A stretch of 64,000 nt of DNA from NCBI RefSeq assembly GCF_038070105.1, contig NZ_JBBPBZ010000005.1:186001-250000 (forward strand), written 5' to 3'. Made by a program: the position numbers and the translations under genes. The notes beneath the pieces were generated by a model, which saw nothing but the letters and a program-made list of their open reading frames with translations, had not been told where the DNA came from and ran no database searches. Positions 40,796 to 48,540 of the stretch are shown piece by piece; the first letter of the stretch is position 1, and each line of letters opens with the position of its first letter. Origin of the DNA: Methylocystis sp. IM3. GTDB lineage: Bacteria > Pseudomonadota > Alphaproteobacteria > Rhizobiales > Beijerinckiaceae.

Positions 40796-42403
40796 ATGTT
40801 TGACGTGGCGATCATCGGCGGCGGTCTATGCGGTTTGGCGCTGGCGCGAAAGCTCCACCAGCGCGGTCGAGAGGTGGCGATCTTCGAGGCGCGCGACCGC
40901 CTCGGCGGGCGCATTTTGACGATGGCGCGCGGGGGCGGGGGCGGCTTGGACCTCGGTCCGACCTGGTTTTGGCCGAAAACGCAGCCGTTGATCATGCAAC
41001 TCGTCAAAGAACTGGCGCTGCCGGACTTCGCGCAGCATGACGAAGGCGCCGTGCTGCATTTGCGCGAGGCCGAAAAAAGCGCCAAACGCATCGAAGACAA
41101 GCGCCTCTATGACGACGCACGGCGTTTGCACGGCGGGATGGCGATCTTGGCGAGGGCTTTGGCCAACGCGTTGCCGGCGGACGCCGTGCGTCTCGGTCAC
41201 GAGCTGGCGGGCCTGCGCGATTGTGGCGACCATGTGGCGCTCGCTTTCAAGACCGGCGTAGAGCCGATGGAGATTGCGGCTCGCCACGTCGTTCTGGCGC
41301 TGCCGCCGCGCTTGTTGCGCGAAACCGTGAGCTTCACGCCGCCTTTGGACGAGGCGATGGATCAAGCCATGCTCGGCGCCGAGACGTGGATGGCGGCGCA
41401 GGCGAAGGTGGCGTTGGAATATCGCGAGGCCTTTTGGCGCGAGCAGAGCCTCTCCGGTTCCGCTTTCGTCACTCATGAGCAAGCCGTAATCGGTGAAATC
41501 TTCGACGCCTGCGACATGACGGCGGGTCTTCATGCGCTCGGGGGCTTTCTCGCCCTGGACGCCGACTTGCGCGAGGCCTTCGGGGTGGGTCTGCCGATGT
41601 TGCTTGAGAGTCAAATCTGCAATGTGTTCGGGCGCAATGTCGAACCCCTGCAGATTGACTATCAAGACTGGGCGAAGGAGCGACTAACCTGCAGTGCGGC
41701 GGATCGGACGCAGCACAGCGGCGACGGGTCGGGCGACGTGGCGAATCCCTTGTTGCGTCAAGCGCTGTGGGATAAAAAGCTATATCTTGGCGGCTCCGAG
41801 ACCGCGGCGCGCAACGCCGGTTATCTGGAAGGCGCTTTGGACGCCGCGCGACGCATCGAACGCGCCTTGGTGGCGCTCGAGGCGAAGAAGACGGCCTCCG
41901 GCGACGCCGTTTTCGACAATATGTCGGTGAATGAGGCGAGTCTGGCGCGGTTCTCCGCTTGGGTGGACGCCCGCTCCAACGAGACGTTCGAAAATTATCG
42001 GCGGCGGCTCAACCGCGCCCTCGCGTCGCAGCAGCGCGATAATCTCACGCAGGTCGCCGTGCTTGGGGCGATAGAGGAGGTGTTCCAACAGGCGCTACGC
42101 CGGTTGGCGACGCTCCCCTTCGAGATGGACGACGTTGCGGTCGAATGCGGCCGCGCCGCGCTGACGCCGCACATCCAAAAACCCTTTGGCGACTTTCTTC
42201 AGTCGGTCATGGACGAAGTGGTCGCCTTCAACCAGACGTCCTGCGCCCTTTCCAACTTTCCGGGCGAACATAAATTGTCGCAGGACTACATTCGGGTGAT
42301 CATGCAGGACATCGCCGCGGCCTGGCGGGAATTTTCGCTCGCGGCGAATGGACTGCTTCTGGCGAAGCGACGCGAAGCGCCGAGGCGGGAGACGAAGGGA
42401 TGA
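40796..42403 (+). CDS. Flavin amine-oxidase-like protein with C-terminal extension
   Basis: 535 residues. Residues 1-365 are a monoamine-oxidase-like FAD enzyme: the dinucleotide motif IIGGGLCGLALARKLHQRG, then FEARDRLGGRILT, and the C-terminal FAD contact GSETAARNAGYLEGALDAA. Residues about 380-535 form an extra helical region not usual for the family (ENYRRRLNRALASQQRDNL, VMDEVVAFNQTSCAL). The substrate is unknown. The stop overlaps the start of a Rieske gene, so the two are translated together, which suggests an electron path from flavin to Rieske cluster or the reverse. Confidence 0.78.
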   Translation: MFDVAIIGGGLCGLALARKLHQRGREVAIFEARDRLGGRILTMARGGGGGLDLGPTWFWPKTQPLIMQLVKELALPDFAQHDEGAVLHLREAEKSAKRIEDKRLYDDARRLHGGMAILARALANALPADAVRLGHELAGLRDCGDHVALAFKTGVEPMEIAARHVVLALPPRLLRETVSFTPPLDEAMDQAMLGAETWMAAQAKVALEYREAFWREQSLSGSAFVTHEQAVIGEIFDACDMTAGLHALGGFLALDADLREAFGVGLPMLLESQICNVFGRNVEPLQIDYQDWAKERLTCSAADRTQHSGDGSGDVANPLLRQALWDKKLYLGGSETAARNAGYLEGALDAARRIERALVALEAKKTASGDAVFDNMSVNEASLARFSAWVDARSNETFENYRRRLNRALASQQRDNLTQVAVLGAIEEVFQQALRRLATLPFEMDDVAVECGRAALTPHIQKPFGDFLQSVMDEVVAFNQTSCALSNFPGEHKLSQDYIRVIMQDIAAAWREFSLAANGLLLAKRREAPRRETKG

Positions 42404-42855
42404 ACGAGCAGGGAACAACGGTCACGCAGGATGATGCGGCGCCGGAAGTCATCGTCTATGCTATTTGCGCGATGAGCGATATTCCCAGCCAAAAGGCGCG
42501 GGGCTTCAATCTCGTCCGGCTCGACAACGGCGAAGAGAAACCGTTTCCGATTGTCGTCGTGCGCTGGGGCAAGCAAGTTTTCGGCTATGTGAACAAATGC
42601 CCACATGACGGCGTCAACCTGGATTGGGAGCGCAATACCTTCCTCGAACCCAATTACGGCCTGCGCTTGATGTGCGGCAAGCACGGATCCCTGTTCGAAC
42701 TCGGCACCGGGATGTGCGTCGAGGGCCCGTGCAAAGGGCGTGGGCTGACTCCTGTCGATCTCGCAGTGGTCGATAATGACATCTGCGTCGTCGGCGTGAC
42801 GCTGGCGGAGGATCTCGACGAAGATGCAGAGGAAGGCGAATGCGCTGGCGAATGA
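42400..42855 (+). CDS. Small Rieske [2Fe-2S] protein 1
   Basis: 151 residues. Rieske ligands are Cys67 and His69 (KCPHDGVNL) and Cys92 and His95 (MCGKHGSLF). No transmembrane segment or oxygenase domain, so it is a soluble ferredoxin-like carrier. It ends in an acidic tail (EDLDEDAEEGE). It overlaps the amine oxidase gene by 4 bases (ATGA). Two further Rieske proteins of the same build lie at 50891 and 53388. Confidence 0.85.
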   Translation: MNEQGTTVTQDDAAPEVIVYAICAMSDIPSQKARGFNLVRLDNGEEKPFPIVVVRWGKQVFGYVNKCPHDGVNLDWERNTFLEPNYGLRLMCGKHGSLFELGTGMCVEGPCKGRGLTPVDLAVVDNDICVVGVTLAEDLDEDAEEGECAGE

Positions 42856-43052
42856 CGCGGACGTGATCGGCCTCCTCCCGTGGGAAAGCTGGGCCGAAGT
42901 CGCTGCATCGGGTGGGGTCGACCCAGCTTGTCCGAGTCTCCCCACCAGAACCGCGCTGGATTTCGAATGAATCCTCTAGCGCCAGGGATAGAAGCACGAG
43001 GCGGTCGGCGCCGGCACGATCGACCGCCCTCGGGCCTCACGGCGCGACCGCC

Positions 43053-43643
43053 TCAAACCGGGCGGTTTTCGTTGCGATTCTTGACCGGCTCCATGCGGTC
43101 GACGCCCTGTTGATAGGCGATGACCTCGTAAGCATCGTTCAAGTTCAGCGCCGCATCGAGCAGCACCTCGAGCTTGCCGCCGGTGTCGAGCTTCTTGATG
43201 TCGTTCTTGTCGACCATGGCGAGATCCATCATCTCCTTCCACACCGTCGACTCATCGCAGGGCAATATGTTGTAAGTGATATCGCCGAGCTTGACACGGA
43301 ATTTCGAGAGGAGGTCGATATTGTTGCAGAACATGAAGTAAGCGCCTGTCGGCGAGAGGAGGTCGCCGATCACTTCATGCGCCGTTTCAAGATAGGCGAA
43401 ATTATGCAAATAGCCGGCAAGGATTGGGATCGTCGCTTCACCTTCCTTCGCGAAGGTCAGAACCTGTTCGATGGAAAAATCCGGCGGCCGCTTCTCGTCG
43501 GCCACCTGCGCCTGAAATTTGAGCGCGATGTCGCCCCGAAATCCGAAACGCCCCGGCTGGCCGGTTGGCCCTTTAAGCACTGCGTTGAGCAGGCGGCCCT
43601 CCCGATCCAGCCGAGCAAGGGCAGTCTTCTCAATTTGAGTCAT
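43053..43643 (-). CDS. Hypothetical nif-linked protein
   Basis: 196 residues, soluble, mixed alpha/beta. Segments such as LLSPTGAYFMFCNNIDLLSK and DITYNILPCDESTVWKEMMD look conserved, but I recognise no family. The start at 43643 has GGAG upstream; the frame is open far beyond that but the extra part lacks coding character. It diverges from the A-type carrier/nifS operon across a region with sigma-54 elements on both strands and one NifA site, so it should be co-regulated. Confidence 0.6.
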   Translation of the reverse strand: MTQIEKTALARLDREGRLLNAVLKGPTGQPGRFGFRGDIALKFQAQVADEKRPPDFSIEQVLTFAKEGEATIPILAGYLHNFAYLETAHEVIGDLLSPTGAYFMFCNNIDLLSKFRVKLGDITYNILPCDESTVWKEMMDLAMVDKNDIKKLDTGGKLEVLLDAALNLNDAYEVIAYQQGVDRMEPVKNRNENRPV

Positions 43644-43660
43644 CGACAGTTCTCCGCTTT

Positions 43661-43674
43661 GCAATCCGTTCGCC
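43661..43674 (-). promoter_or_regulatory. Sigma-54 promoter for the 43053-43643 gene
   Basis: On the minus strand GG-CGAACGGATT-GC, preserving GGC and TTGC; about 18 bases before the ATG, which is close. Confidence 0.4.
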
Positions 43675-43791
43675 GCATCTATGCGGGGGATTTTCGTCAC
43701 CCCACGCCTTATGCAAAAACGTCGCCGGAGCGTCGAAGCGTCGACCGAGCGAACGGCTGCGATGGAAGTTAGACAGGGCGCGGATGGCGAA

Positions 43792-43807
43792 TGTACGAAA
43801 CAAGACA
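43792..43807. promoter_or_regulatory. NifA activator site shared by divergent genes
   Basis: TGT-ACGAAACAAG-ACA. It is palindromic in its ends, so it can serve both directions; it lies 65 bases from the plus-strand promoter and 118 from the minus-strand one. Confidence 0.65.
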
Positions 43808-43856
43808 AAACTGGTCGAAATTCCGAGATTCCCCGGCTGATCAAAGCGCAATTGTC

Positions 43857-43872
43857 GCGGCACATGAATTGC
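43857..43872 (+). promoter_or_regulatory. Sigma-54 promoter for the A-type carrier-nifS operon
   Basis: CGGCACA-TGAA-TTGC with GG-N10-GC spacing, 42 bases before the ATG. Confidence 0.62.
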
Positions 43873-43913
43873 TTCGAGAGGCGCAGGCCGCATTTCGACA
43901 CTGGAAGAGGGAC

Positions 43914-44234
43914 ATGATCAACCTTACAGACAGCGCCCTAAACGCAGTGCAGGCCGCCATTTCCGGCGCCGCCGATCCCGTCGACGGGCTGAGGATCATG
44001 GTGGAGGCCGGCGGTTGCGCCGGATATCAGTACAAAATGGGGCTTGTCCGCGAAGCCAATCCCGACGACACGGTGATTGAGCGCGGCGGGATCAAGGTGT
44101 TCATCGACAACACCAGCCATGAGCTTTTGACCGGCACGACCATCGACTATGTCGTTGCGGTGCAGGGCTCCGGTTTCACCTTCGACAATCCGAACGCTCA
44201 ATCGAGCTGCTCCTGTGGCAAATCCTTCGGATGA
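43914..44234 (+). CDS. A-type Fe-S carrier (IscA/HesB, nif type)
   Basis: 106 residues with full ligand set: Cys in EAGGCAGYQY and the C-terminal SSCSCGKSF. It passes [4Fe-4S] clusters from the assembly machinery to apo-targets. First gene of an operon with NFU, nifS, nifT and a SIR2-like gene, preceded by a NifA site and sigma-54 promoter. This is the usual nif position for IscA-nif. GAAGAGGG ribosome site. Confidence 0.9.
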   Translation: MINLTDSALNAVQAAISGAADPVDGLRIMVEAGGCAGYQYKMGLVREANPDDTVIERGGIKVFIDNTSHELLTGTTIDYVVAVQGSGFTFDNPNAQSSCSCGKSFG

Positions 44235-44299
44235 TTTGAAATCGACTCCACCATTCATGAAAGCGCGTCCGCGGGACAGCGCAGCGGAAGGACTAAGCG

Positions 44300-44599
44300 A
44301 TGTCGCAAGACGCCCAGACGATCGAAACAGTCGGTCAGCCCGAAGCGGCTGCGTCGCCAGAGCGCGAGCAGATTATTCGCGCCGTGATCGACGAAATCCG
44401 TCCCAATCTGCGCCGCGATGGCGGCGATTGCGAGCTGATCGAGATCTGCGGCAACAAAATCATGGTGCGGTTGACCGGCGCCTGCGTGCTCTGCAAGCTG
44501 AGCAGCGCGACGCTCGAAGGCATACAGGCTAAGCTGGTCGAAAAGCTTGGCGAATTCGTGCGGTTGGTGCCAGTGCCGGGCGCTGCGGCGCGTCATTGA
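44300..44599 (+). CDS. nifU: NifU C-terminal (NFU) domain as a separate protein
   Basis: 99 residues, corresponding only to the last third of classical NifU: VIDEIRPNLRRDGGDCELIE and the CVLC motif (Cys62, Cys65) that binds a transient [4Fe-4S] cluster. The N-terminal IscU-like scaffold and the central [2Fe-2S] domain are absent, and no other copy lies in the window. It sits directly before nifS, the normal NifU place. Scaffold work may therefore fall to SufBCD. Confidence 0.9.
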   Translation: MSQDAQTIETVGQPEAAASPEREQIIRAVIDEIRPNLRRDGGDCELIEICGNKIMVRLTGACVLCKLSSATLEGIQAKLVEKLGEFVRLVPVPGAAARH

Positions 44600-44611
44600 G
44601 CGAGTCTGTCG

Positions 44612-45799
44612 ATGCGGCGCGTCTATCTCGATAATAACGCCACGACGCGCACCGACCCAGAGGTCCTGGCGAAGATGCTGCCGTTTTTCTGCGAGGAATT
44701 CGGCAACGCTTCCTCCTCGCACAGTTTCGGCGTCGAGGTCTCAACCGCGGTGCGTGACGCGCGGCGCAGCGTGCAGTTGCTGCTCGGCGCGGCCCATGAT
44801 CACGAGATCATGTTCACCTCGGGCGGCACGGAATCCGACAATGCGGCGATCATGGCCGGCCTCGCCGCGCGCGAGGGTCGCGACGAGATCGTGACCACCG
44901 TCGTCGAACACCCGGCGATCCTGTCGCTCATTGAACATTTGCAGAAGACCCGCGGCGTCACAGTGCATTTCATTGGCGTCGACGCGCGCGGGCGCATCGA
45001 CCTCGACGCTTTTCGCGCTGCGTTGGGGCCGACGACCGCGATCGTCTCGGCAATGTGGGCCAACAACGAGACCGGCACGCTGTTTCCGGTCGAAGAATTG
45101 GCGCGCCTCGCACATGAGGCAGGGGCTTTGTTTCACACCGACGCCGTGCAGGCGGTCGGCAAGATTCCGATCGATCTGAAGGCCACGCAGATCGATTTCC
45201 TCTCGCTCTCCGGGCATAAGCTCCATGGGCCGAAGGGGATCGGCGCGCTCTACATGCGCAAAGGAACGAAATTCGCGCCCTTCGTTCGCGGCGGCCACCA
45301 GGAACGGGCGCGCCGCGGCGGGACTGAGAATACGCCTGGGATCGTCGGACTCGGCGCGGCGGCCGAATTGGCGCGATTGCGCCTGCTGGAAGACGCCGCC
45401 CATATCGCCGCCTTGCGTGATCGGCTCGAACGCGGCATAAGGCAGCGGATTGGCCATTGTCACGTTTCTGGCGATGTCGACAATCGACTCGCCAACACGT
45501 CCAACATCGCCTTTTCCGACATAGAGGGCGAGGCGGTGCTGACCCACTTGGATCGCGCCGGCATCGCCGCCTCTACGGGTTCCGCCTGCACGGCGGGCTC
45601 GACCGAACCCTCGCATGTGCTGCGCGCGATGAACTTGCCGGAAAAGGCGCTGCGTGGCGCGGTACGCTTCTCCTTCTCTCGGGAAAACACGATCGAGGAG
45701 GTCGACGTTGTGCTGGAGACGCTGCCCGGCATTGTCGGGAAGCTAAGAGAAATCGCACGGGCGTCGCGCCATCCGGGAGCGCCGCTGCTCACCAACTAG
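44612..45799 (+). CDS. nifS: NifS, group I cysteine desulfurase
   Basis: 395 residues. PLP lysine Lys203 (SGHKLHGPKG), catalytic Cys326 in the long group I loop (STGSACTAGSTEPSHVL). It mobilises sulfur from cysteine for nitrogenase clusters. It follows the NFU gene after 12 bases. A second desulfurase, SufS, is encoded at 23078, so the regulon carries both groups. Confidence 0.97.
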   Translation: MRRVYLDNNATTRTDPEVLAKMLPFFCEEFGNASSSHSFGVEVSTAVRDARRSVQLLLGAAHDHEIMFTSGGTESDNAAIMAGLAAREGRDEIVTTVVEHPAILSLIEHLQKTRGVTVHFIGVDARGRIDLDAFRAALGPTTAIVSAMWANNETGTLFPVEELARLAHEAGALFHTDAVQAVGKIPIDLKATQIDFLSLSGHKLHGPKGIGALYMRKGTKFAPFVRGGHQERARRGGTENTPGIVGLGAAAELARLRLLEDAAHIAALRDRLERGIRQRIGHCHVSGDVDNRLANTSNIAFSDIEGEAVLTHLDRAGIAASTGSACTAGSTEPSHVLRAMNLPEKALRGAVRFSFSRENTIEEVDVVLETLPGIVGKLREIARASRHPGAPLLTN

Positions 45800-45836
45800 C
45801 GCGGGGTGCGATGACCGCGCAAAAGGAGTTGACATA

Positions 45837-46052
45837 ATGAAGATCATGATCCGCCGCTCGCCTGAGACCGGCTTGTCGATCTACGTCCCCAAAAAGGACT
45901 TGGAGGAGCCGATCGTCGAAAGCGAGCATGAAAGCTTGTGGGGCGGCTGGATCAAGATTGCTAACGGCTGGGTTCTCGATCTACCCGAAATGGCGGCCGG
46001 CACCTCGCTGCCGATTACGGTCAATGCGCGCAAGCGCGGCGAAGAGGAGTGA
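45837..46052 (+). CDS. nifT: NifT/FixU
   Basis: 71 residues, the whole NifT family length: MKIMIRRSPETGLSIYVPKK, then WGGWIKIANGWVLDLPEM. A small soluble protein of unknown function, usually beside nifK, nifB or nifZ. AAAGGAG lies before the ATG. Its end overlaps the region of the next gene's ribosome site. Confidence 0.93.
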   Translation: MKIMIRRSPETGLSIYVPKKDLEEPIVESEHESLWGGWIKIANGWVLDLPEMAAGTSLPITVNARKRGEEE

Positions 46053-46057
46053 AAGCG

Positions 46058-46921
46058 ATGAACGCGCCATTTGACGGCCATGTCCTCCTCGAAGGCGAGA
46101 GCGCCGAGGCGACCCTCGGCAAAATTGCCGCCGAGCTAAAGACAGGGACCATTATTCCCTATATTGGTCCGGGGCTGACTCAGCTGTCGCCAACCCAGGC
46201 GCCGATGACGCCCGAGGCGCTCGCCGCGTTTTTCGGGACCAAGGTGGCGTTGCCAAAGCGCGCCAAGGGCAACGCCTGGGCGAGCGCGCAGCACATCGAG
46301 AGCATGAAGCATCGCTCGACGGTCTCGGCCTTGATGTCAGAGGCCTTCGCCGACCGCATCGCGCCGACGCCCCTGCACGCCTACCTTGCGTCGCTGCAGC
46401 TGCCGATGATCGTCGACAGCTGGTACGACGCCACGATGCGTTCGGCGCTCGAAGGCCGCGGCGACTGGGGCGAGATCCAGGGCATTACGCGCGCCGGCAT
46501 CGGCGAGGACCGCTGGTTCCGCTTCTACGAAGCGGACGGAACCGAAACCACCAAGGAAAAAGCCGAGGCCTGGCGGACTCTCCTCTACAAGCCGCATGGC
46601 AGCATCGCGCCGGCCAAGAATTTTCTGATCTCCGACGCAGATTACGTCGAGGTGTTGACGGAGATTGACATACAGACGCCTTTGCCGGAAGCGGTAAAAA
46701 ATCGCCGGTCCGAGCGTAGCTTTCTGTTCGTCGGCTGTCGTTTTCACGACCAATTATTGCGCACTTATGCCCGGCAGATCATGAAACGCTCGGCGACGAC
46801 GCATCACGCAATCGTCGATCCGGGCGTGCTGACGAAAAACGAGCTGAAGTTCCTCACCATTCAGGGGATCATCCCGATCGCCCTGTCCATCGAGCGCGCT
46901 TGCGAGATCCTGATTGGTTGA
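46058..46921 (+). CDS. SIR2-like domain protein, nif-linked
   Basis: 287 residues resembling the SIR2-like (SIR2_2) NAD-binding fold: IIPYIGPGLTQL near residue 33 in place of the GAGxS motif, a KPHGSI segment in the middle and SFLFVGCRFHDQLLRTY near the C terminus, equivalent to the GYSLxD region. Canonical deacetylase zinc Cys are not obvious, so deacetylase activity should not be assumed. ATG at 46058 chosen because AGGAG lies 8 bases upstream. It ends the A-type-NFU-nifS-nifT operon. Confidence 0.68.
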   Translation: MNAPFDGHVLLEGESAEATLGKIAAELKTGTIIPYIGPGLTQLSPTQAPMTPEALAAFFGTKVALPKRAKGNAWASAQHIESMKHRSTVSALMSEAFADRIAPTPLHAYLASLQLPMIVDSWYDATMRSALEGRGDWGEIQGITRAGIGEDRWFRFYEADGTETTKEKAEAWRTLLYKPHGSIAPAKNFLISDADYVEVLTEIDIQTPLPEAVKNRRSERSFLFVGCRFHDQLLRTYARQIMKRSATTHHAIVDPGVLTKNELKFLTIQGIIPIALSIERACEILIG

Positions 46922-47065
46922 GTGGATACAAAACAGGTTCAGGCCGGGGCGCTGGAGCGGTTAGACCCGCTGAAGCGCCCTAATGATTCATGCACTAAAG
47001 ATAAATTGTCCGGTTCTGGCGCTACGTCTCCAGCGCGAAAGCGCAATGAAATGACTTCGGAGCGA

Positions 47066-47081
47066 TGTCGCATATTAAACA
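47066..47081 (+). promoter_or_regulatory. NifA upstream activator site for the nifZ operon
   Basis: TGT-CGCATATTAA-ACA, exact spacing, 81 bases before the promoter. The rest of 46922-47321 holds no gene. Confidence 0.75.
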
Positions 47082-47161
47082 TGCAGTCTCGGCTCCCGCG
47101 TCGCTTGTCAGCAAATTAACAGGCGACCTGGCGCTTCGTTTCACTTCTCGACGCCCCGGTG

Positions 47162-47176
47162 TGGCACGCATGTTGC
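47162..47176 (+). promoter_or_regulatory. Sigma-54 promoter for the nifZ operon
   Basis: TGGCACG-CATG-TTGC, the best consensus match in the window. Confidence 0.85.
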
Positions 47177-47321
47177 GTTCTGTCCGGAAGACCGACAATG
47201 CGGCTTTCGGGCTCCGTCGCACAGCTTCGACGCCGCCGCCGCAAAGTCGCTGACGAGAGGCAAGCCTCGGTCACGCGTGCGGTCGTCGCAAGTGGGGCCG
47301 ACACAACGGAAGAAGACAGGG

Positions 47322-47624
47322 ATGAGCAACATCGTTCGCGACAGCGAAGTATGTGAATTGACTACCCCGCCCGTGTTTTCTTTCGGCGAGAAGGTGAAGG
47401 CGAAGCGCACAATTCGCAACGACGGGACTTACGCCGGCAAGGAAATCGGCGAAATTCTCGCCAAGAAAGGCGAAGAAGGCTACGTCGTGAGCATTGGCAC
47501 GTTTCTCCAACAATTCTACATCTATGGCGTCGAATTCGTCGGAAGCGGCAATCGAGTCGGCATGAAGCGCAAGGAGCTCGATCCCGCCAATCCACGCGAA
47601 GACGTCGATCTGCCGCCGCCTTGA
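47322..47624 (+). CDS. nifZ: NifZ, copy 1
   Basis: 100 residues with the NifZ core FSFGEKVKAKRTIRNDGTYA, GEEGYVVSIGTFLQQFYIYG and VEFVGSGNRVGMKRKEL. NifZ helps assembly of the second P-cluster in NifDK. It heads an operon behind a near-perfect sigma-54 promoter and is followed within 14 bases by a second NifZ-like gene. Confidence 0.92.
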   Translation: MSNIVRDSEVCELTTPPVFSFGEKVKAKRTIRNDGTYAGKEIGEILAKKGEEGYVVSIGTFLQQFYIYGVEFVGSGNRVGMKRKELDPANPREDVDLPPP

Positions 47625-47637
47625 GGAGTATTTGAAC

Positions 47638-47877
47638 GTGTTTGAACCACGAATGGCGAAATATCAATGGGGACAACGCGTGAAAACGCTCGTCGATCTG
47701 CTCAATGACGGGAGCTATCCGGATGCACAACCGGACGCGCTGCTCGTCGCGAACGGTGGATTGGGCGAAATCGTCCAGGTTGGATCGCACACCGACTCCA
47801 ACACGCCGATTTATCTCGTGGAATTCGGCGACGGCCGCGTCGTCGGTTGTCTCGAGGAAGAGATCGCGCCCTTGTAA
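47638..47877 (+). CDS. NifZ-like protein, copy 2
   Basis: 79 residues of the same SH3-like fold (YQWGQRVKTLVDLLNDGSYP, NGGLGEIVQVGSH, PIYLVEFGDGRVVGCLEEE). GTG at 47638 is preferred because AGGAG lies 9 bases upstream. Tandem nifZ-like genes or two-domain forms occur in other nitrogen fixers; whether the copies differ in role is unknown. Confidence 0.82.
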   Translation: MFEPRMAKYQWGQRVKTLVDLLNDGSYPDAQPDALLVANGGLGEIVQVGSHTDSNTPIYLVEFGDGRVVGCLEEEIAPL

Positions 47878-47885
47878 GAGGAGCG

Positions 47886-48254
47886 ATGGCGAGCATGCGA
47901 CCGACGGTCACGACGATGTACGACGGCGCTGCCTCCGCTCAGCCAAACGAATTCGACTACAAGCGCATCCAGCGCGCGCTGGAGCAACGACGACGCTACC
48001 GCTACGTGACGCCGCTCTTGCTCAAGACCGCGAACGGCTACCGCATTCAGAGCCCTTGTTGTTCGCGGAACGTCGATCCTGACGGCGGCGTCATCGATAT
48101 CGCCTTGCTGCTCTTCGACGAACGCAATGGCAAGTGGCGCCTTCTTCGCAAGGACCATACAGTCGGGGTATGGGAGCTCGATCGCGAGTTTCCGCGTCTT
48201 ACAGAGTTGCTCGACCATCTGACCGAAGACGCCGAGCGGCGCTTCTGGCAGTGA
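47886..48254 (+). CDS. DUF3024-like nif-linked protein
   Basis: 122 residues. The segment from FDYKRIQRALEQRRRYRYV through NGKWRLLRKDHTVGVWELD to the end RRFWQ recalls DUF3024; this is from memory. No cofactor motif; two adjacent Cys in SPCCSRNVD. It follows nifZ copy 2 after 8 bases in the same operon. Confidence 0.62.
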   Translation: MASMRPTVTTMYDGAASAQPNEFDYKRIQRALEQRRRYRYVTPLLLKTANGYRIQSPCCSRNVDPDGGVIDIALLLFDERNGKWRLLRKDHTVGVWELDREFPRLTELLDHLTEDAERRFWQ

Positions 48255-48279
48255 GTTCGATCTCGAACGAGGATAGGCC

Positions 48280-48540
48280 ATGGCGATCAGCGATGTGGAA
48301 TTGACGGAAATCGAAACACTGCTCGGCTCCGAGAAAACGCCCGTGCTGTCTGAGCTGCGCGCCAAATTTTTGCATCTCTCCTGGACGCGCTGCGACGAAT
48401 CGGACGTAATCGAAACGCCCTTCCGGAGCTTCATGCATTGCGACCTGCATCTGCTCGACGGCGCCGATCATTGCGTGACCGTCACCGATGACCCGGCGCG
48501 CGCCACCGGCGTTATCATCGCCTATCGGAGCGCTTCATGA
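48280..48540 (+). CDS. Small nif-linked protein, DUF6129-like
   Basis: 86 residues: an N-terminal helical part (VELTEIETLLGSEKTPVLSE), then LHLSWTRCDESDV and LLDGADHCVTVTDDPARATG. It recalls a family seen in nif clusters (DUF6129, from memory). Three Cys. Its stop overlaps the start of the DegT-family gene (ATGA). Confidence 0.6.
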   Translation: MAISDVELTEIETLLGSEKTPVLSELRAKFLHLSWTRCDESDVIETPFRSFMHCDLHLLDGADHCVTVTDDPARATGVIIAYRSAS

